A stretch of DNA of 42,750 nucleotides from an uncultured Lachnospiraceae bacterium (GCA_946491665.1 CAMLYL010000015.1:1-42750), one strand, 5' to 3'. Counted from the stretch's first letter, positions 25,710 through 34,074 are shown. Notes: generated by a model from the sequence alone, not told the origin. Numbers and translations are program-made.

Positions 25710-27597
25710 TAATCGTATCAGACTTCCGGAGGGCTATTTGCTGACCGGAGGGGCAAGAGCAGAATATGTAATTGAAAAGTATGTGAATTCGGGAGCCAAT
25801 TCTATTGTATATCAGGCGTGGTACAGGGATTCTCTGATGCCGGAAAAAATACATATGGTTCTCATTAAGGAGTTATATCCATATGATCCGGCCGGGGGAA
25901 TTACCAGGGAACCGGACATGAGCCTGACTGTCAGACCGGATACCGGCACGCTGTTCCGGAAGCACAGGGAAAGCTTTGTCTCCGGGAATGATATTCATCT
26001 CATGCTGTCCAATGAGGGGAAGGGTGGGATTGCGGAAAATCTGGATTCTTTTGAGCAGAATCATACCTTATATACGGTGCTGAATGTCCGGGCAGGTCAG
26101 GTGCTGGAAGAAGTAATAAAAAAGAAAAGGGATTATTTTTCTCTTACTGCGGCAGTGAGATTTATCCGCAATCTGTTACAGATTGCACGCAGGTTTCATG
26201 AGCATGATCTGCTGCATCTGGACATCAGCCCGGATAACATATTTCTGCTGGAGGCGGCAGAACCGGATGAAAATGCCGGCATCCTTCTTCTGGATTTTAA
26301 TACGGTTTATTCTGTACAGAACCGCTCAGACAGTATAGAAGCTTATTATGGAGGAAAGACGGGATATGTGGCTCCCGAGGTGAGTCTGCGGCAGGAAAAG
26401 GAACTGGGGCCATGGACGGATCTGTATTCGGTTGCCGCGGTGTTTTATTATATTCTTACAGATGGAGAGACGCCCCGGGATATGGAACTGAGCAGAGGGC
26501 AGGAACTGATATCTCCTTATGCAAGGATCCTTCTTCATGAAAAAGAGGTTTCTGCCCGTCAGGTAAATGAAATTCTGAGGAAAGGGCTCCGCATGCTTCC
26601 CCAGGACCGGTATCAGAATGTGGAGGAAATGCTGGAAGATGTGCAGAAGCTGGAAGATATTCTGAGCGGAATGATCAGAATTCCGGTTATCTATGAGAAT
26701 GAGAATCCGTCGGGAAGGAAGAAAGAGTGGAGCAGGAGAAGAAGGAGGCTGACTGCAGGCGTGGCGGCGCTGGCTGCCGTGCTTGCAGTTGGCGGGGCAT
26801 ATTACGCGGGACGACAGTATCAGCCCCCTGCGGAAAATACGGAACTGGATCTGACAGAATTTCCGCTGGAAACAGATGACCGTGTTGTGCTGACGGAGCA
26901 GAACGCCCGTTATCCGCTGGTGGACAATGTGATGCGCATCCAGGTGTCGGCTACCTCTGCCGTGCGTGTGCTTCTGAAGGATTATACACATGAGCGCAAT
27001 TTAGAGGACGCGTTTTCCTCCTATGCGATCTTTCTCATTTACGCCGGGGAGAATGACAAGCGGGGGTGGCAGTTTGGGGATATGACCTATGATTTCTTCT
27101 ATACGGAGGACAACAGCCTGCATATGGAACTCCCGCTGCAGGACACCAATGACTTTAACCTGGATTATATCGGCGTGATTTTCCAGAACCATAATTATGA
27201 TGAGAGCAATCTCATCCTGGATATCAACCGCTGTACTTTAGTGGACGGGGAGGGCAATGCCTATGAGATGACGGAGCTTTTAGGAAGCCACCTTCTCTTT
27301 TTTGATGAGGAATACTGGCAACAGAACCTGATCACAGAACAGAACCAGCAATATGTGGAGACCTTTGAGGATATCCGGGGCGGGAAGCTGATCGTGGACG
27401 CAGATGCGGGATTCCTGGATCCGGTTCTGGATGTGGAGTTTTCCAGTGATAATCCGCGGGTGGCCACGGTGGATGAGCGGGGACGGATTATAGGTGTCCG
27501 TCAGGGAATTACCACGATTACAGTGACTGTCACAGATAAAAAGACAGGAGAAGAAAGGCAGACACAGATGCTGGTCCATGTGATATCGAAGTTGTAA
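25699..27597 (+). CDS. Transmembrane Ser/Thr-type protein kinase with extracytoplasmic Big2-like domain
   Basis: This is a 632-residue, single-pass membrane protein. The kinase domain fills residues ~20-325: glycine loop YVNSGANSIVYQA, VAIK-type Lys57 (VLIKEL), catalytic loop HLDISPDN with Asp175, metal-binding DFN at 199-201 (DFG in most kinases) and APE at 225-227. The usual Lys of HRDLKPEN is Ser177, so activity may be altered. A basic stretch (RRRRR) precedes the membrane helix at ~351-370. Outside lies a beta-rich domain and, at ~560-632, an Ig-like Big2 module (FSSDNPRVATVDERGRIIGV). ATG 25699 is chosen for its place after GGGGGG; ATG 25651 would add 16 basic residues. It resembles PknB in layout but with an unrelated outer part. 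Confidence 0.85.
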   Translation: MNLDNRIRLPEGYLLTGGARAEYVIEKYVNSGANSIVYQAWYRDSLMPEKIHMVLIKELYPYDPAGGITREPDMSLTVRPDTGTLFRKHRESFVSGNDIHLMLSNEGKGGIAENLDSFEQNHTLYTVLNVRAGQVLEEVIKKKRDYFSLTAAVRFIRNLLQIARRFHEHDLLHLDISPDNIFLLEAAEPDENAGILLLDFNTVYSVQNRSDSIEAYYGGKTGYVAPEVSLRQEKELGPWTDLYSVAAVFYYILTDGETPRDMELSRGQELISPYARILLHEKEVSARQVNEILRKGLRMLPQDRYQNVEEMLEDVQKLEDILSGMIRIPVIYENENPSGRKKEWSRRRRRLTAGVAALAAVLAVGGAYYAGRQYQPPAENTELDLTEFPLETDDRVVLTEQNARYPLVDNVMRIQVSATSAVRVLLKDYTHERNLEDAFSSYAIFLIYAGENDKRGWQFGDMTYDFFYTEDNSLHMELPLQDTNDFNLDYIGVIFQNHNYDESNLILDINRCTLVDGEGNAYEMTELLGSHLLFFDEEYWQQNLITEQNQQYVETFEDIRGGKLIVDADAGFLDPVLDVEFSSDNPRVATVDERGRIIGVRQGITTITVTVTDKKTGEERQTQMLVHVISKL

Positions 27598-27646
27598 AAT
27601 GTCCTTTTTATCCTATGTTTTATGGGACCTGTCCCGACTGCAGACA

Positions 27647-27655
27647 TGATAAAAT
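27647..27655 (+). promoter_or_regulatory. Possible extended -10 promoter of the surface protein gene
   Basis: TG-a-TAAAAT (27647-27655) lies 50 nt before the ATG with no clear -35 box. The 14-base motif found at the two neighbouring promoters is absent here. Confidence 0.4.
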
Positions 27656-27705
27656 AGATCTGTAGATCTGAACATAGTTCGGGAATGAAAAAGGAGGAAC
27701 AGATT

Positions 27706-29277
27706 ATGAAATTAAGAAAATGTGGTCTGGCATTTGTGCTGGCCGCAGCGACAGCCATCTCCCTTCCGGGAATCAGCACAATGGCGGAAGAACCGGATCC
27801 CTCGCAGACGCCTGTGGCAGATATTCCGGAGGAGTATATCCGGGAACAGATGGAAAAGATTGAGAGCGGGGAAATTGAAGATGTGTTCATCCGTGTAAAG
27901 GTGCTGGAGTCAGCGCAGATCATACCGGCGGAAATTCTCGGAGCCATTGGCGAGCAGGATATGGGTCTGACGGTTTCCGTTTACGAGAGTGCTTCGGACC
28001 AGTATCCCGCGTATGAATGGACTTTCAACGGGATCACGAGCGGACTGGAGGCAACGCAGGAGGATTTTGATATCGGGGTAGAGATCGATTCCGCTGAGGT
28101 TTATAACGGAGTAGACTCCGTGGTGGCAGATGATGCGGCCTTTACCACATTCTCCCTGGACTGCAATGGGAATGTGCCCACAGGCGCGATCTTATGTATG
28201 CCGGCATCCGACGAAACGGCAATGTATGAGATGCAGAATGTTTACGGTTACAACAGGGGCAGCAAAGCAATCCTTGATTTTGGTGGAGGCGCAGGATTCA
28301 GCGACAGTTATTCCAACGGCTGGTGGATGTCTGTCAGATTATTTCAGAGTGGCGTCCGGGATTACATTATGACGCCTTCCGAACTGGAGGCTCAGGAGAT
28401 TTACCAGGATAATCAGCACTTCTCCGATATCGGGGAGGCGGAAAAGCAGATCCAGGCAGGACTCAGCCAGGGATTTTCAGAGATTAATATCAGCATGGAG
28501 AATTATTACGGCAATGACTATGTGCTGTCCTCCGATACTCTGCAGGCGGTCAGAGACGCGGGGGCTGAGCTGAATATCACCTTCCCGGGCGCTGAAGCAT
28601 CGAAAACATACAGATGGATTTTCCATGGGAAAGAAATGAGCGGTGAGATTCCGGCGGTAGATCTGACCGTGAGATTTCCATATGATGATGAGACCGCAGA
28701 GAAAGCAGATCAGATGATTACCAATGATGTAGAGATGTGTGTGCTTGATTTCCAGCACAGCGGAAGTCTGCCGGCGGGAACAGATTTTACCACATTATTC
28801 TCTCTGGACCGGAGAGAACTGGCAGGCACGCAGGGGTATCTGTATTATCTGAACGAAGACAGTGGTACGCTGGAGCTTGTGTCACAGACAGACTTTTATC
28901 TGACAGATCATCAGGGAATGGAGGCAGTGTATGTGAGCTTGAATGATCTGTCTCATTGTTCTGCTTATGTAGTGACAGATAAAATGGCGGAAGGCCCCAA
29001 TGTGGACAATACAGTTTCGGAACCGGATCCGGGGCCTCAGCCCGATCCCGATCCAGAGTCCCGGCCGGATAATCCTCAGGTACAGACTCCGGAGGGAGAT
29101 CCCTCTGGCGGAGATGTGCAGGGAGCGGGGACGGATGAACAGAAGTCTCCTGTAAACCGGACGGAAGCTCCCAGAACAGGGGACAGCAGCCGGACGGGAA
29201 TTCTGGTTCTTCTGCTGGCAGCCGGAGGAGGAGCAATTCTTCTGTCGGGAATGAAAAAAGTGAAGAACGGGCGTTGA
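27706..29277 (+). CDS. Secreted surface protein with duplicated modules and sortase-type tail
   Basis: This 523-residue protein begins with a signal peptide (KLRKCG, a hydrophobic core, then STMA cleavage site). Two related modules follow, each with a strand segment, a Y-x-W-x-F-x-G motif (YEWTFNG; YRWIFHG) and a later LD...G-x-(V/L)-P-(T/A)-G motif. After a Pro/Asp-rich spacer the tail has APRTGD (bases 29167-29184), a hydrophobic helix and basic residues KKVKNGR, the layout of a cell-wall sorting signal with a non-standard LPXTG. No sortase is in the window. ATG 27706 has AAAGGAGG; an upstream ATG would lengthen the signal peptide by seven charged residues. It may be the surface-exposed partner of the kinase. 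Confidence 0.8.
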   Translation: MKLRKCGLAFVLAAATAISLPGISTMAEEPDPSQTPVADIPEEYIREQMEKIESGEIEDVFIRVKVLESAQIIPAEILGAIGEQDMGLTVSVYESASDQYPAYEWTFNGITSGLEATQEDFDIGVEIDSAEVYNGVDSVVADDAAFTTFSLDCNGNVPTGAILCMPASDETAMYEMQNVYGYNRGSKAILDFGGGAGFSDSYSNGWWMSVRLFQSGVRDYIMTPSELEAQEIYQDNQHFSDIGEAEKQIQAGLSQGFSEINISMENYYGNDYVLSSDTLQAVRDAGAELNITFPGAEASKTYRWIFHGKEMSGEIPAVDLTVRFPYDDETAEKADQMITNDVEMCVLDFQHSGSLPAGTDFTTLFSLDRRELAGTQGYLYYLNEDSGTLELVSQTDFYLTDHQGMEAVYVSLNDLSHCSAYVVTDKMAEGPNVDNTVSEPDPGPQPDPDPESRPDNPQVQTPEGDPSGGDVQGAGTDEQKSPVNRTEAPRTGDSSRTGILVLLLAAGGGAILLSGMKKVKNGR

Positions 29278-29290
29278 AAACGCAGAAAGG

Positions 29291-29313
29291 AGGACAGGCG
29301 TGAGGCCTGTCCT
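29291..29313. terminator. Bidirectional hairpin between convergent genes
   Basis: AGGACAGGC (29291-29299) pairs perfectly with GCCTGTCCT (29305-29313). The stop codon of the minus-strand regulator begins at the next base. T-runs on both sides are short. Confidence 0.7.
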
Positions 29314-29892
29314 TTAAAAATTCCGGAAGATATGCAGAAGTTCGCGGGTATTTTTCAAATGCAGTTTATGGAGAATACTTGTTTTCTGGTTGGCAAGGGT
29401 CTTAGGGGATGATTTCAATTCAAAGGACTGATCCAGCAGGGCAGAAAGGACGCTTTTTTCTGCCGGCGTCAGTACAGAGAGAATCAGTTCCTGCATGATA
29501 TATTTCTGTGCCGTATGTTCCGGAAGAATACTGCGGATGGTATATCCGATCTGGGAAAGCTGATCTTTGAAAAGGTATCCGGAAGCGAAGCAGAAGCGGA
29601 TAGCGGAAATAATTTCTTCCCGGCCGGCCGGTCTGCTGACCAGAAGTATTTCAGCCGGAGTTTTCAGGCGTATATCCCGGGCAAGATCAAGGCCTGTCCG
29701 GGATGAAGTGTCTGTGTCGATATCAACTGCGGCCAGCCGGATCTTCTGTTCTGCGATCAGGGAAATCACAGTATCCGGTTCCGGGGAATGAAAGATCAGG
29801 AAAAAATTTCCCCTGGGATCGGGTATCTGTCTGATTTTTCCCAGGAGTTCTGTATCCTGGCTGATGAGTAAGATTGGTTCCTGCCGTTTCAT
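29314..29892 (-). CDS. Receiver-like / LuxR-type HTH regulator
   Basis: This 192-residue protein has an N-terminal receiver-like domain with candidate Asp57 or Asp59 (AAVDIDTD) and Lys109 (YLFKD). A C-terminal LuxR/GerE-type helix-turn-helix follows at about residues 141-190 (LTPAEKSVLSALL, KTLANQKTSILHKLHLKNTRELL). The acidic cluster at the N-terminus is not that of a normal receiver (ISQDTE), so phosphorylation is doubtful. GGAG lies 7 nt before the ATG on the minus strand. No histidine kinase is adjacent; the transmembrane Ser/Thr kinase is the only kinase nearby. It is divergent from the LytTR operon, and its -10 box lies inside an inverted repeat. Confidence 0.75.
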   Translation of the reverse strand: MKRQEPILLISQDTELLGKIRQIPDPRGNFFLIFHSPEPDTVISLIAEQKIRLAAVDIDTDTSSRTGLDLARDIRLKTPAEILLVSRPAGREEIISAIRFCFASGYLFKDQLSQIGYTIRSILPEHTAQKYIMQELILSVLTPAEKSVLSALLDQSFELKSSPKTLANQKTSILHKLHLKNTRELLHIFRNF

Positions 29893-29909
29893 GCTGTTTC
29901 TCCATTAAA

Positions 29910-29935
29910 AGATGATAATCTTTATTATATCATCT
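29910..29935. promoter_or_regulatory. Inverted repeat overlapping the -10 box of the receiver/LuxR gene
   Basis: AGATGATA (29910-29917) and TATCATCT (29928-29935) form an 8-bp inverted repeat around a 10-base centre. The centre and right arm contain TATAAT on the minus strand (29929-29924), the likely -10 of the regulator gene, so a bound protein would repress it. Autoregulation is inferred. Confidence 0.5.
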
Positions 29936-29979
29936 GTAAATTTAAGAACCGGGAAGTTTTTTCCACATTACAGGACAGG

Positions 29980-30021
29980 CGGAAAAATGTTCCAAAAACA
30001 GAAGCGGCAATATGTTATTCT
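29980..30021 (+). promoter_or_regulatory. Promoter with shared upstream motif (copy 2), LytTR-Hsp70-HerA operon
   Basis: CGGAAAAATGTTCC (29980-29993) lies exactly 22 nt before a TGn-extended -10 box TATTCT (30016-30021). Sequence and spacing match the site at 24528-24569, while the 22-nt spacers differ. It would start an RNA with a leader of about 40 nt before the ATG at 30069. Confidence 0.65.
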
Positions 30022-30068
30022 GGACGCAGAAGAATACTTACTGTACAGGAGAAATATACAGGATGATT

Positions 30069-30812
30069 ATGCGGATTGGAACGGCTTTTCCTGCGCTGTG
30101 GATGGAAAATGAGCTGAAAAATCACCTGATCAGGATTGCAATAGAAGAAGACTGTGAGCTGGATCTGGCAGATTACCGGGGGGATATGAAAAAGCTCTGG
30201 AACGCATTCCCGGATCTGGATCTGGCTTTTTTTGATTATGCTCTTCTGCGTGAATATAAGGAAATTCTGTCTGGATTTTTCCGCCGGAATCCGGATTGTA
30301 TGAGTGTGGCGGTAGGGAAACCGGAGGAAGAAATCTGCGGTTTTCTGGAACTGCGCCCGGCCGGACATCTGGGGAAAACAGATTCTTATGATCAGATACG
30401 GCGTCTGTCTCTTCGCTGTATGAAAGAAATGCAGGAAGATTTCGGGGTATTGCAGATTCATACCAGACAGGGAGAGTACGCTGTTTCTGTCAGAAATATA
30501 CTGTACTGCCAGAGTGATCTGAAGTATGTACAGCTTGTAACGAAGAAAGGGACTGTTTACCGGAAGCTGTGGAAGCTGGACGAGGTGCTTTCTGTTCTTC
30601 CGGAATATTTTATAAGAGTTCATCAGAGCTATGTGGTTAACGTGCGTGAAGCAGAAGGTTTTGACCGGTCGGCACATGAACTGCTGATGACGGATGGAAT
30701 CCGGATTCCGGTGAGCCGTCCGTATGTTCAGTCTGTGCTGATGCTGTTTGTCGGAAAATCTGCCGGTTCAGAAGCTGATTCTGAAAAGGAAAGCGCATGG
30801 GGACGTACATAG
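30069..30812 (+). CDS. LytTR-family DNA-binding response regulator
   Basis: This 247-residue protein has a weak receiver-like N-terminal domain (MRIGTAF... DLAFFDY with Asp56 in the position of the phosphoacceptor). A clear LytTR domain follows at ~125-227 (ILYCQSDLKYVQLVTKKGTVYR... FIRVHQSYVVNV... IPVSRPY). LytTR proteins bind direct repeats upstream of promoters, often for secretion, bacteriocin or virulence genes. The acidic pocket of a real receiver is largely missing. I chose ATG 30069 because a candidate promoter has its -10 at 30016, making earlier in-frame ATGs at 30012 unlikely; ATG 30063 remains possible. It heads the long plus-strand operon and may bind the shared 14-base motif. 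Confidence 0.82.
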   Translation: MRIGTAFPALWMENELKNHLIRIAIEEDCELDLADYRGDMKKLWNAFPDLDLAFFDYALLREYKEILSGFFRRNPDCMSVAVGKPEEEICGFLELRPAGHLGKTDSYDQIRRLSLRCMKEMQEDFGVLQIHTRQGEYAVSVRNILYCQSDLKYVQLVTKKGTVYRKLWKLDEVLSVLPEYFIRVHQSYVVNVREAEGFDRSAHELLMTDGIRIPVSRPYVQSVLMLFVGKSAGSEADSEKESAWGRT

Positions 30813-30891
30813 CTTATTTTATTTACAGCGGCGGATTTCGTACGGGGGTCAAAAGGCAGGGAAGCAGATGAAAAAAGAGAGGAGATGGAAT

Positions 30892-31095
30892 ATGTGGCGG
30901 AATGAGCATATGGAATCTGAGATCAGGGAGATGCAGGATCCGGGAAAGGGCGAAATTTTGTCCGGAGAATATCTGGAATTCGGGTATATCAGAGAAACCT
31001 ACATGGACGGGCAGAATATTTTTCATACCCGGATCCGGCATGAAAGGCCGCAGGCCGATCCGGAGGAACTCTGGGAGGTCATGGAGAAAAGGTAA
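30892..31095 (+). CDS. Small acidic/charged protein (67 aa)
   Basis: This 67-residue protein is unrecognised. It is hydrophilic, with many Glu and Arg (ESEIREMQDPGKGEILSGEYLEFGYIRET, RIRHERPQADPEELWEVMEKR), and has no cysteine or membrane segment. AGAGGAG lies 7 nt before ATG 30892, which decides the start over in-frame ATGs at 30748 and 30868. It lies between the LytTR regulator and the coiled-coil gene in the same direction, 79 and 57 nt away, so it is probably part of the operon, perhaps an adaptor for one of its proteins. Confidence 0.6.
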   Translation: MWRNEHMESEIREMQDPGKGEILSGEYLEFGYIRETYMDGQNIFHTRIRHERPQADPEELWEVMEKR

Positions 31096-31152
31096 AATCC
31101 GCCCGGGGCGGTGAAAAAAGAAGATGAAGTTTTAAAAGCAGGAGGTTAAAAA

Positions 31153-31890
31153 ATGCAGGAAACAAATATGAAACAGGTTGTAACGGATCTTGTGGGAGAG
31201 GAAGTGCGCAGCGGAAGGGTAATAAAAAACGCGGATGTGCTGCGATATCTTCCCGAACTGGCGGAAGCGATTCATGTTGACAAGATGAAATTAAAAGGAA
31301 AGATCCGGGACAGTCTTCTGGAGGAGGGAACCTATAACCCTCTGAATGTGATCCTGGGGATTATCGGATTCCGCATTGTGTCGGAGGACGGTATGGCGGA
31401 CCGGGTGGTCTCTTACAAAAGTACGCAGGATAAGCTGGACAGCTTTCTGCTGGTGGATGAGGAAAAATTCCGGGAGGCTCTGGCAAGGATATCCGGTCAA
31501 CTGCAGGTCTCGGAACAGGAGGAACGTGATCTGGAGGCATCTGTGAATGAGCGTATCATGCAGATGTCGCTGAATCTGGAAAATGTGACAAATGAGCTGA
31601 ATGAAAGCCGGCAGGAGCTGGATTACCTGCGTCAGTCGGTGGCGGAGCAGGTGCAGTTTATGATGGCAGATTGCGGAAGTGCGCAGCGGGAGTCCGGAAC
31701 CGGACAGGGGCTGGAATATATTCTGGGAGCCCTGGATGTGGAGGCTGTCTGGGAAGCGGAGCAGGAGGCGGGCATGTTTACGATTCTGAAAACGGAGCAT
31801 CCAGAACAGTGCAGGAACAAGCCGTGCATGATGCATGAGGGAAAGGTTCTGGTGAAAGGACTGCGGTTTGTGTCTGCCGCACAGGAATAA
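31153..31890 (+). CDS. Coiled-coil protein beside the Hsp70-like ATPase
   Basis: This 245-residue protein has no name I can assign. An N-terminal helical domain (~1-90, with a short hydrophobic NPLNVILGIIGFRIV) is followed by a long coiled coil (~103-170, EEKFREALARI... ERDLEASVNERIMQMSLNLENVTNELNESRQELDYL) and a C-terminal domain with a possible strand-rich part and cysteines. It precedes the Hsp70-like gene by 33 nt. Coiled coil plus C-terminal domain next to an Hsp70 recalls GrpE, but I see no GrpE signature, so a co-factor role is only inferred. AGGAGG lies 7 nt before the ATG. Confidence 0.7.
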   Translation: MQETNMKQVVTDLVGEEVRSGRVIKNADVLRYLPELAEAIHVDKMKLKGKIRDSLLEEGTYNPLNVILGIIGFRIVSEDGMADRVVSYKSTQDKLDSFLLVDEEKFREALARISGQLQVSEQEERDLEASVNERIMQMSLNLENVTNELNESRQELDYLRQSVAEQVQFMMADCGSAQRESGTGQGLEYILGALDVEAVWEAEQEAGMFTILKTEHPEQCRNKPCMMHEGKVLVKGLRFVSAAQE

Positions 31891-31923
31891 AGATACAGAA
31901 GCAGAGAGAGGAGATAAGAGTTT

Positions 31924-34074
31924 ATGGCAGGATTAAAAGCGTTTATCGGATATGATCTGGGGGATGGAGAGACCATTACCGACATGGTCGTGCTGGATAT
32001 TGATAAACAGAAACAACTGGTGCGCACGGATTTTTCCGACATGCCTATGCCGGACAGTACCACGCCGGGGCGGGCGCTGCCGACGATTTTTGCGCGGGAT
32101 GAGGAGGGCCGGATTCTTTTTTCCAACAGTATTCTGACCGATTCGGATTCTGTGAGGGATATTCATATTAATTTTAAGCGGAAACCCACTGATCTCATGG
32201 AAGAACTGTCTCCGGAACGCAGACGCCAGATTATGGCGTTGTCTGAGTCTGCGCCGGAGTGGCCGGATGCCTCCGTGTGTCCGGAATGCAATTCTGAAAA
32301 AATGGATGAATTCCGTAATTCTGTAGTTACATTTACGAACGCTATTTTCAGCGATGAGCAGTACCGGGACAGGATCATGAGCTTTGCGGCAAACTGCGGG
32401 GAGATTGTTTTCTGTGTGGGACATCCCACAAAATGGGACGAGCTGGATGTCGCCGTCTACAGAATGATTCTGAAAACCAGTATTCTGGGGCAGGGAGAAT
32501 ACAGTGGGAAGCCGTCTTCTCTGGTAATGGCTGCAGAGTCCAGGGCTGCTTTTCTCTACGTGAAAAATCAGGGAAAGAGTGACGAACTGCCCAGAGGAAA
32601 ATCTGCGCTGCTGGTAGATGTGGGTTCATCGACCATTGATCTGACAGCCATGACGGCAGATTCGCGGAATCATCAATATAACAGCGGAAATAATTATCTG
32701 GGCGCCCGCAGTGTTGATCATATGATCCGGGACTGGTATCTGGAAAAGCTTATGGCAGACAGGGAAAACCAGATTGTATACCAGGAACTGACCGCCGCCA
32801 ATCCCACGCTGAACCAGACGCTGACTCTTTTCTGCCGGGAAGCGAAAGAGAAGGTATACAGTTTCAAAGCGGGAAAGGCAAATATCTTTTTTGGATATTT
32901 CCGGCCGGTCCAGCTTTCGAGAGATGAACTGGACGACATGCTCCGCACGGTTCCCATCGCCGGGATCTTACAGAAGAATCTGGATCTTCCCCGGGAAACG
33001 GCGGATCAGATGGGACAGAAAAGCTGGTGCGATCTGTTCCGGGAATTTATGCAGGAGCAGAGAGCTCGGATGGAAGAGCAGGGGATTTCCATTGGAAGAG
33101 TAATTCTCACCGGCAGCGCGTCAAAAATGCCGGTGGTTCCCGAGGCGGTGCGGGAAGTGTTTGCAGATATTCCGGAGAGCGCGCTTTTCTTTGATATGGA
33201 TCCTTCCAGAACGATTTCAAAGGGGCTTGCCCTGGTTGGACCGTCAAATGATAAGTCCGTATCCTTCCAGATGGATGTGGCAAAGGTGTTAAATGAAGAT
33301 GTGCCCCGGGTGGTGAAAAATAATGTGGGGAGTCTGGCGGTATCGCTGAGTGATTTCCTTTCTGAAAAAATGGAGGGAATGATGATGAAGCATATCAGAG
33401 CCTGGAGAAACGGCGATTTTTCCACATTCAATGATATGAATAAGGCCATTATGGAGGACTGCAGTTCCTGGAAGATCAGTTATGATTATGGAGAAGAATA
33501 CGCCCGGATTGTGCAGAACTGGTGCAGTAACGTGGTTGGAAAGGACATTGCGGTAAGTCTGAAAGGAATCTGTGAGAAGAACGGTGTGGCAAACTTTTCC
33601 GTAGATGAACTGAATATTGCGGGGACACAGAATTCTCTGATGGACCGGATGGGCGATATTGTCATGGGGCCTGCCACAAGGACAAGGCTGAACCGGGTGA
33701 TTTCCCAGATCTGCAACAGGATTATTATTATTCTGATTGTGGCCCTCTGCTGGGTGCCTGTTCTGAGCTGGGCCATGCTGTTCGGCGGAGCGGGAGTGAT
33801 GATCTGGAACGCATTTACCAACAATGAGGAGGGCTCGGAAAATAAGCTGGTGGAGTATGTGAAGGATAAAAATATTGCCGTATGGATGCGGAAGCTTGTG
33901 GGAGAGGGAAGTCTGGAGAACAAAGTAAGGGAAGCAAAAATTTCGGAGAGTATCCGGGCGGCGTTTCTGGATGAGGGAAACCAGAAGCGTATCGTAGCGG
34001 ATATTGTGGAATCCCTGAACGCCCAGGTACAGAGCAAGACGGATGATATCAAATATGTGATAGAGAGCAGATAA
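31924..34074 (+). CDS. Membrane-anchored Hsp70-like (actin-fold) ATPase
   Basis: This 716-residue protein has an N-terminal Hsp70-type ATPase domain. Phosphate-1 is FIGYDLGDGET (residues 7-17), the AAESRAAFLY block (~203-212) matches the EPTAAAxAY region, phosphate-2 is LLVDVGSSTIDLTAM (229-243) and the adenosine motif is VILTGSASKMP (393-403). The usual peptide-binding domain is replaced by an unrelated helical region (~445-590), a hydrophobic segment at ~599-630 long enough for one or two membrane passes, and a charged C-terminal tail. It is therefore not DnaK. A single CPEC occurs at 119-122. GAGAGGAG lies 11 nt before the ATG, and the next gene starts 13 nt after the stop. Confidence 0.85.
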   Translation: MAGLKAFIGYDLGDGETITDMVVLDIDKQKQLVRTDFSDMPMPDSTTPGRALPTIFARDEEGRILFSNSILTDSDSVRDIHINFKRKPTDLMEELSPERRRQIMALSESAPEWPDASVCPECNSEKMDEFRNSVVTFTNAIFSDEQYRDRIMSFAANCGEIVFCVGHPTKWDELDVAVYRMILKTSILGQGEYSGKPSSLVMAAESRAAFLYVKNQGKSDELPRGKSALLVDVGSSTIDLTAMTADSRNHQYNSGNNYLGARSVDHMIRDWYLEKLMADRENQIVYQELTAANPTLNQTLTLFCREAKEKVYSFKAGKANIFFGYFRPVQLSRDELDDMLRTVPIAGILQKNLDLPRETADQMGQKSWCDLFREFMQEQRARMEEQGISIGRVILTGSASKMPVVPEAVREVFADIPESALFFDMDPSRTISKGLALVGPSNDKSVSFQMDVAKVLNEDVPRVVKNNVGSLAVSLSDFLSEKMEGMMMKHIRAWRNGDFSTFNDMNKAIMEDCSSWKISYDYGEEYARIVQNWCSNVVGKDIAVSLKGICEKNGVANFSVDELNIAGTQNSLMDRMGDIVMGPATRTRLNRVISQICNRIIIILIVALCWVPVLSWAMLFGGAGVMIWNAFTNNEEGSENKLVEYVKDKNIAVWMRKLVGEGSLENKVREAKISESIRAAFLDEGNQKRIVADIVESLNAQVQSKTDDIKYVIESR

